From positions 1 to 37,667 of the forward strand of contig NZ_NKUG01000013.1 in assembly GCF_014845095.1 (NCBI RefSeq): a DNA stretch of 37,667 nt. Direction: 5' to 3'. A model generated the notes under the pieces. That model was not told the DNA's origin and ran no database searches. It saw only the letters and a program-made list of their open reading frames with translations. Shown here piece after piece: positions 18,179 through 26,738 of this stretch. This DNA is from Methylobacterium bullatum. Its GTDB lineage: Bacteria; Pseudomonadota; Alphaproteobacteria; Rhizobiales; Beijerinckiaceae. A program made the translations under genes and the position numbers. The number at the start of each line of letters is the position of its first letter. Within the stretch, counting starts at the first letter, position 1.

Positions 18179-19411
18179 TCAGGCCGCGTGCTCGGTCGCC
18201 CGGCTCGAATTCGCCGGCGGGATCACGGATTGGGAGTCCACCCGGTTCCGGCCCGCCGTCTTCGCCGCGTAGAGCGCCGCGTCCGCGGCACGGAGCAGTT
18301 GCGGTGCGGTGATGCCCACATGCCGTAGCGCGCCGTGGGCTGCGGTGACCCCGATGCTCACGGTGACGACACCGCCATCCGGCAGGCCGGGATGGGGAAT
18401 CGCCTGGTCCATCACCGCCAGCCGCAGGCTTTCGCCCACATCGCCGATCGTCTCGGCCGTGGCCCGGGGAACGAAGGCGGCGAATTCCTCCCCGCCGTAG
18501 CGGCAGACCAGGCCGCCCCAGCGGGCGAGATCGCGTTTCAGGGTGTCGGCGACGCTCACCAGACAGCCATCGCCCTCGGCGTGGCCGGCCGTGTCGTTGA
18601 GACGCTTGAAATGGTCGATATCGACGAGGAGCACGCCGAACCATTCGTGTCGGGTCGCGGCAAGCTCCCAATGTTCGTCCAGCTGCTCGGTGAAGAGCCG
18701 GCGGTTCGCCGCACCGGTGAGAGGGTCGGTCTCCGAGAGGATCGTGAGGCGGGCGCAGGCCCGGGCCAGTTCGTCCGCCTGTTCCCTCTCCCGCAGACCG
18801 AGGAGGAAACTCTTCTTGCGGTCCCATTCGCGCGAATAGGCGAGCTTGATCGGCACCAGGATGAGCGCCGCCACGAGGAGGGGCACGCCCGTATGCCCAT
18901 CCGGTCCGAACCCGGACACGAAGACGAAGCCGACATACAGCAGAAATGCCGATCCGCAGAACCACAGGCTGAACCGGAACGACAGGGGCGAGATCATCCC
19001 CACCACGAGGGGAACGATGGCGGCGAGGATGAGGTAGGTGTCGGCGTGCTCCTGCGGCACCATCCTGGCGCTGTTGAGGATGATCGCCATGTCCGCGAGT
19101 GCCGTGATCGTCGCGGCCGCTCCCTGCCGGCGCAGGGAGGGCCGCCCGCGCAAAGCCACGATCCACCCCAACGCGAGGGGAATGAAGACACCGACCGTCA
19201 ACCCGGCGGGCACCGCGATCGCATCGCGGCCGAACAGATCGAAATCGATTTTCAACGAGATGATGTTGAAGAGGACGAAGACCAGCAGCCAGGACTGCAA
19301 GTACAGACCGCGCGGAGGCACGTCCTCGGCATGGTATTGAGCTTCGAGGCGCTGCGGCAGGCGAAGGCGATGCCAGGGCCGGCTCAATCCGACCTCGATG
19401 GACGTGGGCAT
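18179..19411 (-). CDS. Membrane-anchored diguanylate cyclase (GGDEF)
   Basis: A 410-residue protein. Residues 40-190 contain about six hydrophobic segments, a membrane sensor-like region of no named family. A helix follows, and then the GGDEF domain from about 222. The active-site motif is GGEEF at 306-310, with the Mg2+-binding DIDHFKRLND at 264-273 and the entry motif DPLTGAANRR at 229-238, so it should make cyclic di-GMP from two GTP. The primary inhibitory site RxxD, five residues before the active-site motif, reads RWGG (297-300), so product feedback is probably lost. The ATG start is at 19411. No partner EAL or PilZ gene is nearby; its input signal is unknown. Confidence 0.9.
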   Translation of the reverse strand: MPTSIEVGLSRPWHRLRLPQRLEAQYHAEDVPPRGLYLQSWLLVFVLFNIISLKIDFDLFGRDAIAVPAGLTVGVFIPLALGWIVALRGRPSLRRQGAAATITALADMAIILNSARMVPQEHADTYLILAAIVPLVVGMISPLSFRFSLWFCGSAFLLYVGFVFVSGFGPDGHTGVPLLVAALILVPIKLAYSREWDRKKSFLLGLREREQADELARACARLTILSETDPLTGAANRRLFTEQLDEHWELAATRHEWFGVLLVDIDHFKRLNDTAGHAEGDGCLVSVADTLKRDLARWGGLVCRYGGEEFAAFVPRATAETIGDVGESLRLAVMDQAIPHPGLPDGGVVTVSIGVTAAHGALRHVGITAPQLLRAADAALYAAKTAGRNRVDSQSVIPPANSSRATEHAA

Positions 19412-19557
19412 CAGGTCACGACGCTCCGGCGCGGTTAGGTCAACTGTTCCGCCGCATCATAAAATGAGAGCAACGTAAACGCAAAGGTCCCCCTTCCCCG
19501 CTTCGGTTGGCGTTTCGACGGCGCAGCGACGAGGCGCGAGCCGATCGGGGGGACGCA

Positions 19558-20991
19558 TCAATCGGAGCCGGGGCCTTTCGCAAAGCCGGCCAGGGTGAAG
19601 AGGTCGACGGACAGTTTGGCGCCGACGACGAAGGCATCCGGAATGGGCTTGCGATAGGTGGGAAACCGGGTCTGGTCCGGGTCGACGATGTATTGCAGGT
19701 TCGGCGTCAGGCGGATCGCGGGCGTGACCTGGATGCCGTAATTGAGCTCCATCATCACCTGCCGGCTCGGGATCTTGCGATCGATGCCCAGCGAGGCCTG
19801 GGCCAGCCGGATGTTCTGCAGGGCGAGATCGCTGAACGCCTGCGTGTTGATGACGAAGCCCAGCGTATCGAAGGGCCGGCCGGCGAAGGTGCCGGTCTGC
19901 AGGGCGCCGATCTCGAGGAAGTAATCCTCGTTGAGACGCCCCGACGTGCCGGCCATGGCGACGCCGAACAGGGTCAGCCCCTGGGGCGCGGTGGGGTCGG
20001 GCCGCCAGACCATCTGGTCGAACCGGGCATAGACGCCCGAGCGCCCGAACCGGGTGCCGAGGGGCAATCCGGTGAGAACCGCCGGCCGGCCGGTGACGTC
20101 GCGCATGGGATCGACATAGTCGGAGGCGTCGTACCAGCCGCCGATCCCGTAATTGCGCGGCAGGCGATCGTTGGCGAAGGTGGTGGAATAGCCGAGCTCG
20201 AACGGCATGATCGCGCCGGTGGCGCCCTTGGTGGAGAAATCGAGGCCGTTGTCGCCCGGCTGCTGGTGCAGCGGGTTCACTTCGTAGATTCCGCCATGGA
20301 CGAACACCCTGTCGGTGAGCCAGGCCTTGGCGTGCGCGCCCCAGCTCGCCACCGGCCAGAAGGTGAAGTTCGAGGTCTTGAACACGAAGGTCGGGTTGCC
20401 GCAGGCGGAATTCGATTGAAAATTGCAGTAGATCGGTGAGTTGAGGAAGGCGATGTTGGCAACCAACCGCCCGAACTCGACGTCGAGCCGATTGTCGAAC
20501 AGCTTCTGCTGGTAGCTGAGCAGGGTGAGCCGCGTCGTCTGCCCGCCGCCGAAGATCTCCTGGACCGACGTGTTGTTGCCGATGGAATCGTCGGAGAGGC
20601 TGCGCCCGTGGCGGTTGGTGACCGCGATGTGGAACGAGCCGCCCGCGATCCCGGCGAGGCGGTCGAGGTCGCCGTCGATGCCGAAGAAGAGCTGCCCCGC
20701 GTAGGCCGAGCCCTGGCGGATGCCGCCGATCGGGTTCGCGGCTGCCTGGCCGGTGTAGTTGGCGCTCAACGCGAGTCCATTGCCGATATCGAACACGCCG
20801 ACCGGCAGGGTCGCCGGGGTCGCGCTCTGCCCGAGGGTATCGGCGGCGCCGGCCGCGCTCTCGGCACCGGTGATGTCCTGGCCGTCCGGCTGGCCGGCGG
20901 TCGTGCCGCGCGGCGCCATCTGCGCGAGGGTCCCGGACGTCGTCGCCGCGCAAAGCGCGAGCGCTGCGAGTATCGTCGATCCTGCCTTCAT
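19558..20991 (-). CDS. OprB-family carbohydrate-selective porin
   Basis: A 477-residue outer-membrane protein of the OprB family. It has a signal peptide (MKAGSTILAALALCAATTSGTLA, cleaved near residue 23-24), a short Ala/Gln/Gly-rich linker, then a beta-barrel with alternating aromatic strands ending in FTLAGFAKGPGSD. OprB porins let sugars diffuse through the outer membrane. The gene is the last of the fructose block, 195 bp after fruA on the same strand, with a palindromic repeat in between. The context strongly suggests that it admits fructose. The ATG start at 20991 is chosen for the signal peptide; the frame is open further upstream. Confidence 0.85.
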   Translation of the reverse strand: MKAGSTILAALALCAATTSGTLAQMAPRGTTAGQPDGQDITGAESAAGAADTLGQSATPATLPVGVFDIGNGLALSANYTGQAAANPIGGIRQGSAYAGQLFFGIDGDLDRLAGIAGGSFHIAVTNRHGRSLSDDSIGNNTSVQEIFGGGQTTRLTLLSYQQKLFDNRLDVEFGRLVANIAFLNSPIYCNFQSNSACGNPTFVFKTSNFTFWPVASWGAHAKAWLTDRVFVHGGIYEVNPLHQQPGDNGLDFSTKGATGAIMPFELGYSTTFANDRLPRNYGIGGWYDASDYVDPMRDVTGRPAVLTGLPLGTRFGRSGVYARFDQMVWRPDPTAPQGLTLFGVAMAGTSGRLNEDYFLEIGALQTGTFAGRPFDTLGFVINTQAFSDLALQNIRLAQASLGIDRKIPSRQVMMELNYGIQVTPAIRLTPNLQYIVDPDQTRFPTYRKPIPDAFVVGAKLSVDLFTLAGFAKGPGSD

Positions 20992-21057
20992 CCTGTTCCC
21001 CCTCGATGATTCCGATGCTGTCGCGGATCCGGTCCTGCTGCCGGCTCCGATGCGTGT

Positions 21058-21184
21058 CCCTCTCCCTCCGCGTGAGCGAGGGTCGGGAGAGGGGAGCGCG
21101 TTGTCCGGAAAGGTCGTCCCCTCTCGTGCCTGCTCCGCACGCCCCCTCCCCCGCAAAGGGGTGGGGAAGGGTCTCGATGAGGGC
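21058..21184. repeat. Palindromic intergenic repeat between fruA and oprB
   Basis: CCCTCTCCC (21058-21066) pairs with GGGAGAGGG (21085-21093). A second imperfect stem follows at about 21142-21170, built from runs of C and G around CGCAAA. It resembles the element near 8.96 kb in its G/C-run style. It fills the fruA-oprB gap and may shape mRNA stability or expression of the porin relative to the permease genes. Confidence 0.65.
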
Positions 21185-21186
21185 TT

Positions 21187-22908
21187 TCAGGCCGACCGCT
21201 TCTTCAGCAGCCCCACCATCAGGCCCGTGACGACCGTCCCGGCCAAGAGGGCGATGACGGCCCAGGGCAGGTTGGTGACGGCATTGGGGATCGGCAGCAC
21301 GAACAGGCCGCCATGGGGCACCTTCAGGGTCACGCCGGCGGTGAGCGCGATGGCGCCGGCCAGGGCCGAGCCCGCGACCATGGAGGGGATCACCCGCAGG
21401 GGGTCGGCCGCCGCGAAGGGAATCGCGCCCTCGGTGATGAAGGCGGCGCCGAGCACCGCCGCCGCGCCGCCGGCCTCGCGCTCGGGTTGCGAGAAGCGGT
21501 TCGGGAACAGCCGGGTGGCCAGCGCGATCCCGAGCGGGGGCGTCATGCCGCCGAGCATCACCGCCGCCATGGGCGCGTCGACGCCGGAAGAGAGCAGGGC
21601 CGCGGCCGAGGCATAGGCGGCCTTGTTGATCGGGCCGCCCATGTCGACGGCCATCATCCCACCGAGGATCAGGCCGAGGACGAGGGCGCTCGCCCCCTGC
21701 ATGCCCTTCAGCCAGTCGGTGAGGCCGGCCAGAATCGCGGCGACGGGCACGCCCACCACGTAGATCATCATCAGGCCGGTAATGGTGGTGGCGAGCAGCG
21801 GCAGGATCAGGACGGGTTTCAACCCTTCGAGATTCCGGTGCAGCCGGATGTGTCGATTGAGGAAGCGCGTGACGTAGCCGGCGATGAAGCCCGCCGCGAT
21901 GCCGCCGAGGAACCCGGCCTGGAGGTTCGCCGCCAGCATGCCGCCGATCATGCCCGGTGCGATGCCGGGCCGGTCGGCGATGGAATAGGCGATGTAGCCG
22001 GCCAGGGCCGGGACGATGAGGGCGAAGGCCGCCTTGGCGCCGATCTCGCCCAGCGCGTAGCCGAGGCTGCCGGCATGGTCCGGCTTCATCGCGTCGATGC
22101 CGCCGACGGCGAAGGCCAGGGCGATGAGGAGGCCACCCGCCACCACGAAAGGCAACATGAAGGAGACGCCGGTCATCAGATGCTTGTAGGCGCCGGCCCT
22201 GCTCTCGGCGGCGGCCGGCCGGGATGGCGTCTCCTCCGTCTCGGCACCGTGCCCCTGCCCCTGGACCTGCGCTTCGGCGAGAGCGGTGGCGATCAGCCCT
22301 TTCCCGTTGCGGATCGCCGCCTTGGTGTTGGTGGCGTAGAGCCGCTTGCCTGAAAAGCGGGAGCGGTCGACCCCGGTATCGGCGGCGATGAGGACGATGT
22401 CGGCCGACGCGATCTCGGCGGCGGTGAGCGCATCGCGGGCACCCACCGAACCTTGCGTCTCCACCCTCACCTCGTGGCCCAGCGCCTGCGCGGCGGCCTG
22501 GATGCCTTCGGCCGCCATGAAAGTGTGGGCGATGCCGGTGGGGCAGGAGGTGACGGCGACGATCCGCATCCTGCCGCCGGCCTCGGGCGCTGCCGGCGCG
22601 GTGTCACTGCCCGCCAGGAAGCGACCGAGCACCGAATCGGCGTCGGTCAGCACCTCCTCGATACCGATCCGGACCTTGCGCATGGTGCCGAAACGACCCT
22701 CCCCGAGATCGCCCTCTCCGATCAGCAGGACGGAATCGCCCCGGGCGATGGCGGATTCGGCCAGCGGATTGCCGCCGACCCCCTTGCCCCTGAGTTCGAG
22801 GTCGAGGGCCTGCCCGAGGCGGGCGGCGGCCTGGCGCAGGGCCTCACCGGCCAGCACCGCATGGGTGCCGAGATCCCCGCCCCCGACGACGGCCAACATC
22901 TGGGCCAT
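21187..22908 (-). CDS. fruA: Fructose-specific PTS permease EIIBC (FruA)
   Basis: A 573-residue fructose permease of the phosphotransferase system that imports fructose and phosphorylates it at C1. The N-terminal ~100 residues are a degenerate EIIB' domain. The active EIIB domain follows with VAVTSCPTGIAHT, whose Cys122 accepts the phosphoryl group from the EIIA domain of FruB. From about residue 240 on, the EIIC domain has about nine hydrophobic segments, beginning LMTGVSFMLPFVVAGG. Length and order (B'-B-C) match Enterobacterial FruA. The start ATG is preceded by a strong GGAGG. The gene follows fruK after 159 bp, most of which is a palindromic repeat. Confidence 0.96.
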   Translation of the reverse strand: MAQMLAVVGGGDLGTHAVLAGEALRQAAARLGQALDLELRGKGVGGNPLAESAIARGDSVLLIGEGDLGEGRFGTMRKVRIGIEEVLTDADSVLGRFLAGSDTAPAAPEAGGRMRIVAVTSCPTGIAHTFMAAEGIQAAAQALGHEVRVETQGSVGARDALTAAEIASADIVLIAADTGVDRSRFSGKRLYATNTKAAIRNGKGLIATALAEAQVQGQGHGAETEETPSRPAAAESRAGAYKHLMTGVSFMLPFVVAGGLLIALAFAVGGIDAMKPDHAGSLGYALGEIGAKAAFALIVPALAGYIAYSIADRPGIAPGMIGGMLAANLQAGFLGGIAAGFIAGYVTRFLNRHIRLHRNLEGLKPVLILPLLATTITGLMMIYVVGVPVAAILAGLTDWLKGMQGASALVLGLILGGMMAVDMGGPINKAAYASAAALLSSGVDAPMAAVMLGGMTPPLGIALATRLFPNRFSQPEREAGGAAAVLGAAFITEGAIPFAAADPLRVIPSMVAGSALAGAIALTAGVTLKVPHGGLFVLPIPNAVTNLPWAVIALLAGTVVTGLMVGLLKKRSA

Positions 22909-22950
22909 GGTTTCCTCCGCCTGCTTCTACGTTGTTTGCTCGCACCGATG

Positions 22951-23091
22951 GTCCCACCCGACCACCTCATCCTGAGGTGACGGAGCGAAGCGGAGGCCTC
23001 GAAGGAGGGGTCCAGCTCGCTCCGCGATCCCTGGAGCCCTCCTTCGAGGCCCGCTGGCGCGGGCACCTCAGGATGAGGCCCTGGGTGGGAC
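22951..23091. repeat. 141-bp palindromic repeat overlapping the fruK stop codon
   Basis: GTCCCACCC at 22951-22959 pairs with GGGTGGGAC at 23083-23091. Inside are CCTCATCCTGAGGTG on the left and CACCTCAGGATGAGG on the right, and GGCCTCGAAGGAGGG against CCCTCCTTCGAGGCC. This is the well-known Hyphomicrobiales type of intergenic palindrome (motif CCTCATCCTGAGG). Its right end covers 23068-23091, so the last eight codons and the TGA of fruK lie within the element. Confidence 0.9.
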
Positions 23092-24036
23092 GTTCATGGT
23101 CTCGACCCGCACGGTCTCGACGATGGCGAGGATGGTCCCTCGGCTCGGCAGATTGGCGCCGCGAAGGGTCAGCTTGCCGGCGGCGAAGGCCAGCGCCAGC
23201 CGCGCGGTCTCGGCCAGGGGCAGGCCCGCATGGAGGCCGGCGACGAGGCCCGCCACCAGGGCATCCCCCGCCCCCACGGTGCTCGACACCTCCGTCGGCG
23301 GCGGATGGGCGAGGAGCGCCTCGTCCCGCGTGACGAAGAGGGCGCCCTCGCCTCCCAGCGACACCACCACGAGGGGAATGCCGCGGGCGACCAGGCCACG
23401 CGCCGTGGCGACGACCTCCGGCAGGGTATCGAGGGGCCGGCCGGCCCAGTCCGCCAGTTCCTGGCGGTTGGGCTTGATCACCTCGGGCAGGTGATCGGAC
23501 GCGAGGGCCGCCGTGAGGGCCGGGCCGGACACGTCCAGCACCACGCGGACGCCGCGCGCCGTCAACAGCTGCGTCAGGGCCGCATAGGTCTCGACCCCGA
23601 GCCCCCCCGGCAGGCTGCCCGCGAGGACGACGAGGCTCCCCTCCGTGGCGACCTGGCGCAGGACCGCCCGGATGGTGTCGAGCGCACCCGACGTCGCGGC
23701 GAGGCCTGGCAGGTTGATGTCCGTGGTCTCGTTGGAGGCGGCGTCGAGGAGTTTCAGGTTGGTGCGGGTCTCGCCGGGGATCCAGGCGAAGCGGTCGTCG
23801 ATCCCCTTGCGGGCGAACAGGGCCTCGAACGGGGTGGCGTTGTCCGAGCCGAGAATGCCGGTGGCCGAGACCTTCGAGCCCCAATCGGCGAGGCAGGAGG
23901 CGACGTTGACGCCCTTGCCGCCCGCATCCGAGCGCACGGCGCGCGCCCGGTGGACGTGGCCCGGCGTCAGGGCGTCGAGGGTGACGGTCTGGTCGATGGC
24001 CGGGTTGAGGGTGACGGTGACGATGGCGGCGCTCAT
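23068..24036 (-). CDS. fruK: 1-phosphofructokinase (FruK)
   Basis: A 322-residue PfkB-family kinase that phosphorylates fructose-1-phosphate to fructose-1,6-bisphosphate, the second step after the PTS. Visible signatures are the N-terminal TVTLNPAIDQTV, the substrate-binding GGKGVNVA near 39-46, and the C-terminal ATP/anion-hole motif STVGAGDALVAG near 261-272 with the catalytic Asp. The ATG at 24036 overlaps the end of fruB by four bases, so translation is coupled. The C-terminus is unusual: its last eight residues (NVPPRASS) and stop codon come from a palindromic repeat. Confidence 0.95.
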   Translation of the reverse strand: MSAAIVTVTLNPAIDQTVTLDALTPGHVHRARAVRSDAGGKGVNVASCLADWGSKVSATGILGSDNATPFEALFARKGIDDRFAWIPGETRTNLKLLDAASNETTDINLPGLAATSGALDTIRAVLRQVATEGSLVVLAGSLPGGLGVETYAALTQLLTARGVRVVLDVSGPALTAALASDHLPEVIKPNRQELADWAGRPLDTLPEVVATARGLVARGIPLVVVSLGGEGALFVTRDEALLAHPPPTEVSSTVGAGDALVAGLVAGLHAGLPLAETARLALAFAAGKLTLRGANLPSRGTILAIVETVRVETMNVPPRASS

Positions 24037-26573
24037 GCCTCGGCTCCTTCGAGGGCGCGGACGGCGGCGGCGTCCTCCTGGTCGCAGGCGCGGGCGGCGA
24101 GCGCCCGCAACTCGCCCATCTCCGAGGCCCGGAGCCGCGCCTTCACGGCGGGGACGTCGCGGGGCGTCATCGAGAGTTCGTGGACGCCGAGGCCGGCGAG
24201 GAGGCTCGCCCCGAACGGATCTCCGGCGATGCCGCCGCAGACGCCGACCCAGCGCTCGTGCCGCGCCGCGCCCGCGCAGGTCATCCGGATCAGGCGCAGG
24301 ACGGCCGGGTGCAGGCTGTCGGCCTCCGGCGCGAGCTCGGTGTTCTGGCGGTCGATGGCGAGGGCGTATTGGGTGAGGTCGTTGGTGCCGATGGAGAAGA
24401 AGTCGCAATATGTCGCCAGGGCGTCGGCCTGGATCGCGGCGGCCGGCACCTCGATCATGATGCCGATGGGCAGTGCCGGCGCGTCGAGTTCGGCGCGGAT
24501 ACGCTCGCAATGGCCGCGCAGGGTGGCGATCTCGGGGATCGAGGTGATCATCGGAAACATGATCGACAGCGGGGCGTCCTTGCCCCCGGGCGCGTCGGCC
24601 GCGATCCCGTCCCTCGCGGCGCGGTAGAGGGCGCGCAGCTGCGGCTCCATCAGGTCCGGCCGGCGCAGCAGGAGGCGCGCGCCGCGCACGCCGAGGAAGG
24701 GGTTCTCCTCTCTCGGCAGGTGGAGATGCGCCACCTGCTTGTCGCCGCCGATATCGAGCGCCCGCACGATCAGGGGCCGCCCCTCAAGGGCGCGCAGCAT
24801 GGCGCGGTAGGTGGCGTATTGATCGTCCTCGGAAGGGGTGTCACCCCGTTCCAGGAACAGGAACTCGGTGCGCATGAGGCCGACGCCTTCGGCGCCCTGG
24901 TCGAGGGCGAGCGGCACCTGCTCGGAATTGTTGACGTTGGCGCCGATGGCGACGGAATGCCCGTCCCTGGTGCGGGCGGGGAGCGCGCGCTCGCGCGCTT
25001 CTTCCTCGGCAATGGCGCGCTGGCGGTCGCGCCAGTCGCGGGCCGAGGCGAGGTCGGCCTCGCTCGGATCGAGGTAGAGTCGGCCGGTGCCGCCGTCGAG
25101 GATCGCCGATCCGTGGTTCTGCAGGGCCATCAGCGTCGGCCCACCGGCCACCATCGCCGGGATGCCGAGGGTGCGGGCGAGGATCGCGGTATGCGAGGTC
25201 GGGCCGCCCTGGGCCGTGGCGAGGCCGATAACGCGGGACGGATCGAGCCCGGCCGTGTCGGAGGGCGCGAGATCGGTCGCGATGAGGATGCAGGGCACGT
25301 CCGGCAGATCGTGGCCGCTCTTAAGGGAGAGGTCGATCTGCGCCAACACGCGCCGGCCGACATCGCGCAGATCGGCGGCGCGGGCGGCCAGGACCGGGTT
25401 GCCGAGGGCCGAGAGCCGCCCGGCCATCCGCTCCACCGCCGCGTTCCAGGCAAAGGCGACTCCGTGGCCCTCGACCATGAGCTGGCAGGCCAGCGTGATC
25501 AGGTCGGTATCGGCGATGAGTTCGCCCTGAGCGCGGAAGATGCCGGCATCGGCCTTGCCGAGGCGGCGCTCGGTATCGTCGGCGAGCGCCCTCAACTGAC
25601 CTCCGGTGGTGGCCAGCGCCGCGTGCAGGCGGTCTCCCCCCGTGGTGAGCGGCTCTGGCTCGTCCGGCACCGCGATCTCGGCGGTGGCCAGCACATGGAT
25701 CGGACCGATACTGATTCCGGGGCTCGCCCCGATTCCCGCGATGGTGCGCGGCGAATCGGACGGGTTCCATCCGGCGATCGGCCCGGCCGCCCTGGCGGCG
25801 GCGTCTTCGGCGGCCTTCGCGGACGCTTTTTCGCCTGCGGTGAGAGAAGTGACTGCGGCGCAGACCTTTGCCAGCGCCCCGGCCTCGTCGTCGCCCTCGG
25901 CCGAGATGGTCACTTCGTCGCCGCAGCGCAGGCCGAGCTGGAGCAGGGCGATGAGGTTCTTGGCGTCGGCGATCTCCGATCCGTGCCGGACCTGGATGCG
26001 GGCCGGGCAGAGCCGCGCCACCTCGACCCAATGCGAGGCCGGCCGGGCATGGAGACCGGTGGGATAGTCCACGGTCCAGTCGAAGCGCTGGCGCAGGTCG
26101 GCGGCGGGGCCGGCCGAGCCGGTCACGGACGCATCCTCGGAGAGGGCCGCCGCGATGTCTTCCTTGGCGCCGGTCTTCCGCAGGGTGGCGAGGCGCGCCT
26201 CGTCCTGGATCAGCCGCGTGAGCCGGCGCAGGATCGTGATGTGGGTGTCCGATTGCGCCGCGATGGCGACCACGAGATGAGCGATCTGGCCATCGTGCCA
26301 CGCCACGCCGTCCGGCACCTGAAGGATCGCCAGCCCGCTCTCGCGCACCAGATGGCGGTCGTCGACCATGCCGTGGGGGATGACCACGCCGTGGCCGAGA
26401 TAGGTGTTCGCCACCGTCTCCCGGCGCAGCATGCTCGCGCCATAGGCCGCATCGATGCAGCCCCCCGCCACCAGCAAGTGCGACGCCTCGCGGATGGCGT
26501 CCTCCTTGGTCGCGGGCGTCGCGCCGAGGCGGATCAGCAATCGGGGTGTCAGGACCGGCGTCGGTGCGAGCAT
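24033..26573 (-). CDS. fruB: Fused PTS EIIA-HPr-EI protein (FruB/FPr type)
   Basis: An 846-residue cytoplasmic protein holding three phosphotransfer modules. Fructose EIIA covers residues 1-145 with the phospho-His in VVIPHG (H67). HPr covers about 165-250 with GLHARPAS (H175). Enzyme I covers about 275-840 with GGPTSHTAILAR (H461), IGTNDLTQY and the C-terminal PEP-binding VGVCGG. It takes phosphate from PEP, passes it through EI to HPr to EIIA, and hands it to FruA EIIB. All active-site His are present. The fusion makes this fructose system independent of any separate ptsI-ptsH. Start ATG at 26573 is seven bases after GGGAGG. It leads the operon and is divergent from fruR. Confidence 0.96.
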   Translation of the reverse strand: MLAPTPVLTPRLLIRLGATPATKEDAIREASHLLVAGGCIDAAYGASMLRRETVANTYLGHGVVIPHGMVDDRHLVRESGLAILQVPDGVAWHDGQIAHLVVAIAAQSDTHITILRRLTRLIQDEARLATLRKTGAKEDIAAALSEDASVTGSAGPAADLRQRFDWTVDYPTGLHARPASHWVEVARLCPARIQVRHGSEIADAKNLIALLQLGLRCGDEVTISAEGDDEAGALAKVCAAVTSLTAGEKASAKAAEDAAARAAGPIAGWNPSDSPRTIAGIGASPGISIGPIHVLATAEIAVPDEPEPLTTGGDRLHAALATTGGQLRALADDTERRLGKADAGIFRAQGELIADTDLITLACQLMVEGHGVAFAWNAAVERMAGRLSALGNPVLAARAADLRDVGRRVLAQIDLSLKSGHDLPDVPCILIATDLAPSDTAGLDPSRVIGLATAQGGPTSHTAILARTLGIPAMVAGGPTLMALQNHGSAILDGGTGRLYLDPSEADLASARDWRDRQRAIAEEEARERALPARTRDGHSVAIGANVNNSEQVPLALDQGAEGVGLMRTEFLFLERGDTPSEDDQYATYRAMLRALEGRPLIVRALDIGGDKQVAHLHLPREENPFLGVRGARLLLRRPDLMEPQLRALYRAARDGIAADAPGGKDAPLSIMFPMITSIPEIATLRGHCERIRAELDAPALPIGIMIEVPAAAIQADALATYCDFFSIGTNDLTQYALAIDRQNTELAPEADSLHPAVLRLIRMTCAGAARHERWVGVCGGIAGDPFGASLLAGLGVHELSMTPRDVPAVKARLRASEMGELRALAARACDQEDAAAVRALEGAEA

Positions 26574-26603
26574 GGCGTGCCCTCCCTGTTGTCGTTGGTG
26601 GCA

Positions 26604-26631
26604 ATGAAAACGTTTTCACTCTTCCTGTCAA
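26604..26631 (-). promoter_or_regulatory. fruB promoter
   Basis: Read on the minus strand, TTGACA (26631-26626) and TTTCAT (26609-26604) are 16 bases apart, an excellent -35 and an acceptable -10. The fruB start codon is about 30 bases further on. The palindromic operator lies across the spacer and -10, a classic repression geometry. Confidence 0.65.
26605..26618. promoter_or_regulatory. FruR operator 1 (in the fruB promoter)
   Basis: TGAAAACGTTTTCA is a perfect 14-bp palindrome with the central CG typical of LacI-family operators. It overlaps the predicted fruB -10. It is closely similar to the second site at 26706, so both are likely targets of the divergently encoded LacI-family regulator. 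Confidence 0.85.
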
Positions 26632-26705
26632 CGATGACCGGCGAAATAATTCAGCTTACCGCCTTGCCGGCTTGGAACGGGAATGCCAGAACGTCGTCAT
26701 GGTGC

Positions 26706-26719
26706 TGAAAACGTTTCCT
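26706..26719. promoter_or_regulatory. FruR operator 2 (upstream of fruR)
   Basis: TGAAAACGTTTCCT repeats the first eleven bases of operator 1 and has a degenerate right half. It sits 19 bp before the fruR start codon, so it probably serves autoregulation and, with operator 1 about 100 bp away, may allow looping. Confidence 0.75.
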
Positions 26720-26738
26720 CCCGCCTGAGGCCGTCCCC

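Noticed and set aside
24180..26708. Very long open frame on the plus strand opposite fruB
   Set aside because: It is the antisense shadow of a firmly identified PTS gene; GC-rich codon bias keeps opposite frames open, and its protein has low-complexity Arg/Gly/Asp composition with no motif.
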